Source: Escarpia spicata
Taxonomy: Eukaryota > Annelida > Polychaeta > Sabellida > Siboglinidae
Reading direction: 5' to 3'
DNA: 64,000 nucleotides
NCBI GenBank assembly: GCA_963995525.1
Contig: OZ023212.1
Location: 6,996,404-7,060,403 of the forward strand
Positions within the stretch are counted from its first letter, which is position 1, and the number at the start of each line of letters is the position of its first letter. Below the pieces are notes generated by a model. It was not told the DNA's origin and did not search any database. It saw nothing but the letters and a program-made list of their open reading frames with translations. This document shows positions 62,700-64,000 of this stretch, piece by piece. The translations under genes and the position numbers were made by a program.

Positions 62700-64000
62700 T
62701 GAAGGTATGGGGGTAAATCAGTTGTTTGGATCTTTTTTCAATAGACTATATTTGATGCTTCAACTGTTGCATCATTGAAAGTCATTTTAATTAAATATCA
62801 ACATAATCATACTCGCAGATACAATGTATCGGTCAATAAGCCCATGCCAGGGGTAATTATGCACAAAGGTTTGTGCATTTACCTGGCGGATTTGAAACAC
62901 CAACAGATACCGAGACATTAGCATCTACAGGTGTACTCTTAATTTAAAATAAACAATGTTAAAAAGGAAACCACTGTTTCAAGTTTCAATTAAAAACAGA
63001 CAACTTAATAAAGGCCATTTACAAAATTTGCAGATGCTGCAAAATAGTATTGTTCACTTGTTACAATTGATCAGTAAAGCTTACTACATAAATGATGGAT
63101 GAAATTACCAACACAAGTTACCTGATGCTGCACTGCCATAGCCTAGGGCAGTAGGGGTCTAAATTCTAGTGATAAGGGCCTGAGCAAACTATGCAGAGAA
63201 TGTCATAATTCACTTGAAACAATTTAGCACTACAAAGTCTACCAAGTCAGTATGATACAATTAATTAGTAAATTCCTTACTGTCATGTAACAGTATTCCC
63301 AGACACTGTCAATAAGCTTATGTGTCACTGTGTCTTCTTCTGAGAAAGGAAATATCACTTTATTCATACACAAATACAGTACAGTACAGTGTGACAATAA
63401 CAATGTAAGTACCTGTGCTAAATTCAATTGCGAGTGATTGTCCATGATTTATTAATCTATTTCATTCATTAATTGCACTATATATGGTCAACAGTACATT
63501 TGGTCATATAAGACTGACGCCATTTGACATCTTAGGTTGAGTGCAATTGTTATTAATATTTGCCAAAAAATAACCACCAACCTGTAATGACTGCCATGAG
63601 TGTCTGTTTTGTCAAAGGAATATTTTTTATGGTTCACGAAATCAAGAGGTACAACCCACAGAAAGATAAGAATAATAACCATTCTAGGTAATAAACGGTG
63701 GCCTTGCAGAGCAGCTGTGTTAATAGCCACATCATTGCGTCCAGCCATCGTTTCATAATTATACTTCTGGCAAAAACATAGGCCCCTATTCTGACACCTA
63801 TATCATTTAAGATACCCATATTAATAGACTCGCTTATGGCATAGTATACTATACGCTGGGCTACAGACTATTAGCCTGGCCGTGGGCCTGGACTGTCTAC
63901 TCACCGTCTACTTGATATTTGCCATGCTGCGTAGCTTTCAACTCAAGACAGCATTGCGCATTCGCTTTTCACACACCAAGTGGTTTTTGGTGACTAGATA
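62700..64000. other. No gene recognised
   Basis: AT-rich sequence with short ORFs up to 86 codons and no family resemblance. No repeat shared with the window was noticed. Confidence 0.45.

Overview
This window is repeat-rich, AT-rich DNA from an animal nuclear genome, not a microbe. There are no operons or compact genes. Instead there are long (TG)n and (TA)n microsatellites, CR1/L2-type LINE copies, a Tc1 transposon, hAT-like elements, tRNA-headed SINEs and one spliced gene. The gene's C-terminal domain resembles proteins usually annotated 'short-chain collagen C4-like' in sponges, cnidarians, molluscs and amphioxus. Together with the multicopy FEN-like and SWIM-type protein families seen here, this suggests a marine invertebrate, perhaps a mollusc or another lophotrochozoan. 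The taxon is inference, and no search was run.

Layout. 1-4.3 kb: a frameshifted LINE reverse transcriptase, then a decayed gene of a multicopy FEN/XPG-like family whose C-terminal piece lies in the opposite orientation. 4.3-15.3 kb: hAT-like elements, a second LINE copy, and a partial transposon copy preceded by a perfect hairpin. 16.7-18.9 kb: microsatellites and a 122-bp tandem array. 18.9-36 kb: a large interrupted palindrome. Its right arm holds the only apparently intact gene (34102-36684, three exons). Its left arm keeps only a broken exon 2 of that gene. Two TTAA-flanked transposons (20512-27884 and 28351-31757) and one Tc1 (31938-33324) sit inside it. For each of the three, the opposite arm preserves the unoccupied target site, so the insertions can be defined to the base from this window alone.

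38.3-45.4 kb: satellite-like DNA. It includes a 'CATGTTAAAGCATAGG' array, a 149-bp repeat rich in TGACGTCA sites, a direct duplication, and a 4.1-kb foldback element whose inverted arms carry 31-bp and 43-bp tandem arrays. 45.5-57 kb: a second large palindrome with arms of about 2.2-2.5 kb. Its loop carries exon remnants of a SWIM-zinc-finger-type gene and a third, rearranged member of the TTAA transposon family. 57-64 kb: mostly unannotatable DNA, small tandem duplications, a degenerate tandem repeat and a third LINE fragment.

All protein-coding content apart from the 34-36.7 kb gene looks derived from mobile elements and is damaged. The best candidate for something undescribed is the TTAA transposon family together with the SWIM-type gene fragments, and the way these elements sit inside palindromes that record their insertion history.
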